This document shows, piece after piece, positions 4,737-5,639 of a stretch of DNA of 5,639 nucleotides. The translations under genes were made by a program, and so were the position numbers. Position 1 is the first letter of the stretch, and the number at the start of each line of letters is the position of its first letter. The notes below the pieces were generated by a model. The model made no database searches and was not told where the DNA came from. It worked only from the letters and a program-made list of their open reading frames with translations. The stretch lies in the NCBI GenBank assembly GCA_965651265.1, contig CBFGRV010000117.1, positions 1-5,639 on the forward strand, in the 5' to 3' direction. Source of the DNA: CBFGRV01 sp965651265. GTDB taxonomy: Bacteria; Bacteroidota; Rhodothermia; Rhodothermales; VXPQ01.

Positions 4737-5639
4737 CTACGACTGCCGGATGAGCCGTGCGGAGTTGGCCATGATGCCGAGATCGGGCAGCGATTGCGCG
4801 GCAGCCGCGTAGATCGGCGGCAGGATGCCGAAAGCCGCGAGTATGAGTCCGACGGCGTTGTAAGCCGCCGTGAATCCGATGTTAAGGCGTACCACGCGCA
4901 TCGTGCGACGCGCGATGCGGAATAGTGTGGGGATGGCGCGCCAGTCATCGCGCATCAGGGCGATGTGGGCGGCCTCGAGTGCCACGTCCGTTCCGCCTCC
5001 CATCGCGATGCCGACGTCGGCCTGCGCAAGGGCCGGCGCGTCGTTGACGCCGTCGCCGATCATGACGACGGTGAGTCCCATCGTCTGGTACTCGCGAACG
5101 ACTTCGATCTTGTCCTCCGGGAGCATCTCGGCGCGATACGTGATGCCGAGCCGCGTAGCGAGCGCCTCGGCGACTTCCTTGCGGTCCCCCGTGAGGAGCT
5201 CGATGCGACCGATCCCATGCCGGCGCAGCTCCCTTAGTGCCTTGGGGATTTCGCTCCGCTCGGTATCCGCCGCAGCGAGCACGCCGCCTGCCCGCCCGTC
5301 CACGTCGACGTAGAGCAGCGTGCCGGTCGGAGTCTCCGCACCGCGCCGCAACAGCTCTCTCTCCGCCGCGGATGAAAACGCGGCGGACCCGATCTTCACG
5401 TCATGGCCGTCCACAAGCGCGCGGACACCGGCCCCCGGCACGGCCTCGAAATGTTCCGGCTCATCCGGCAGGATGCCGCGGCTCTCCGCGAGGTCCCGCA
5501 CGGCCGCCGCGAGCGGATGTTCGGAATGCCTCTCCGCCCCCGCCGCGAGCCGAATCAGCTCCTCTTCCGGGTACCCGTTCAGCGGGATAACCCGCTCGAT
5601 CTCCGGCCGCCCTAACGTGAGGGTGCCCGTCTTATCGAT
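4737..5639 (-). CDS. Heavy-metal-translocating P1B-type ATPase, C-terminal part (5' end outside window)
   Basis: The last 300 codons of an inner-membrane metal-pumping P-type ATPase; the frame is open to the window edge, so the N-terminus is missing. The fragment opens IDKTGTLT, with the phosphorylated aspartate at fragment residue 2. The P1B-specific SEHPL motif is at 39-43, the nucleotide-domain glycine motif VPGAGV at 67-72, TGDRKEV at 150-156, LPEDK at 173-177 and the hinge MIGDGVNDAPAL at 193-204. Two C-terminal helices follow (about 252-270 and 275-292). The metal-selecting CPC-type motif of helix 6 lies just outside. Helix 7 has AYN (259-261), seen in Cu+ pumps, but the last helix reads QSLPDLGIMANSARL without the Cu-type MxxSS; its aspartate recalls the Zn/Cd/Pb group. 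The metal cannot be named from this piece. A GTG at 5501 is internal, not the start. Confidence 0.95.
   Translation of the reverse strand: MDKTGTLTLGRPEIERVIPLNGYPEEELIRLAAGAERHSEHPLAAAVRDLAESRGILPDEPEHFEAVPGAGVRALVDGHDVKIGSAAFSSAAERELLRRGAETPTGTLLYVDVDGRAGGVLAAADTERSEIPKALRELRRHGIGRIELLTGDRKEVAEALATRLGITYRAEMLPEDKIEVVREYQTMGLTVVMIGDGVNDAPALAQADVGIAMGGGTDVALEAAHIALMRDDWRAIPTLFRIARRTMRVVRLNIGFTAAYNAVGLILAAFGILPPIYAAAAQSLPDLGIMANSARLIRQS

Noticed and set aside
4737..5501. Metal ATPase read as a 254-residue gene starting at the GTG at 5501
   Set aside because: The frame continues upstream through SEHPL and the phosphorylation motif DKTGTLT to the window edge, so the GTG is an internal valine codon.

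Overview
The window is GC-rich bacterial chromosomal DNA with tightly packed genes and short intergenic gaps. Nothing here looks like a phage, an insertion sequence, a CRISPR array or an RNA gene. The lineage cannot be fixed from this sequence. The [2Fe-2S]-type dihydroxy-acid dehydratase and P1B-type metal ATPase are widespread in bacteria. A myo-inositol oxygenase (MIOX) that closely resembles the animal enzyme is patchily distributed in bacteria and hints at an environmental lineage, possibly known mainly from metagenomes. That lineage statement is inference.

Layout, left to right: (1) an SDR oxidoreductase on the minus strand (1-783); (2) diverging from it across 54 bp, a dihydrofolate reductase (838-1401) followed 43 bp later on the same strand by MIOX (1445-2323); (3) a 154-bp gap between convergent genes that holds an inverted array of 7-bp repeats (2346-2438); (4) ilvD on the minus strand (2478-4175); (5) a 237-bp divergent regulatory gap, more AT-rich than its surroundings, with an 11-bp-spaced direct repeat and a strong dyad; (6) a small GlsB/YeaQ-type membrane protein (4413-4676); (7) a 60-bp gap between convergent genes with a GC-rich hairpin; (8) the C-terminal 300 codons of a heavy-metal P-type ATPase on the minus strand, running off the right edge (4737-5639).

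The genes do not form one pathway. folA supplies tetrahydrofolate, ilvD serves valine/isoleucine (and pantothenate precursor) synthesis, MIOX opens myo-inositol to glucuronate, and the ATPase and GlsB-like protein suggest envelope or metal stress functions. folA and MIOX are the only likely co-transcribed pair, and MIOX has its own strong ribosome-binding site. No complete new multi-gene system is visible. The most unusual non-coding structure is the heptamer-repeat element at 2346-2438. The most notable gene is the animal-like MIOX beside folA.
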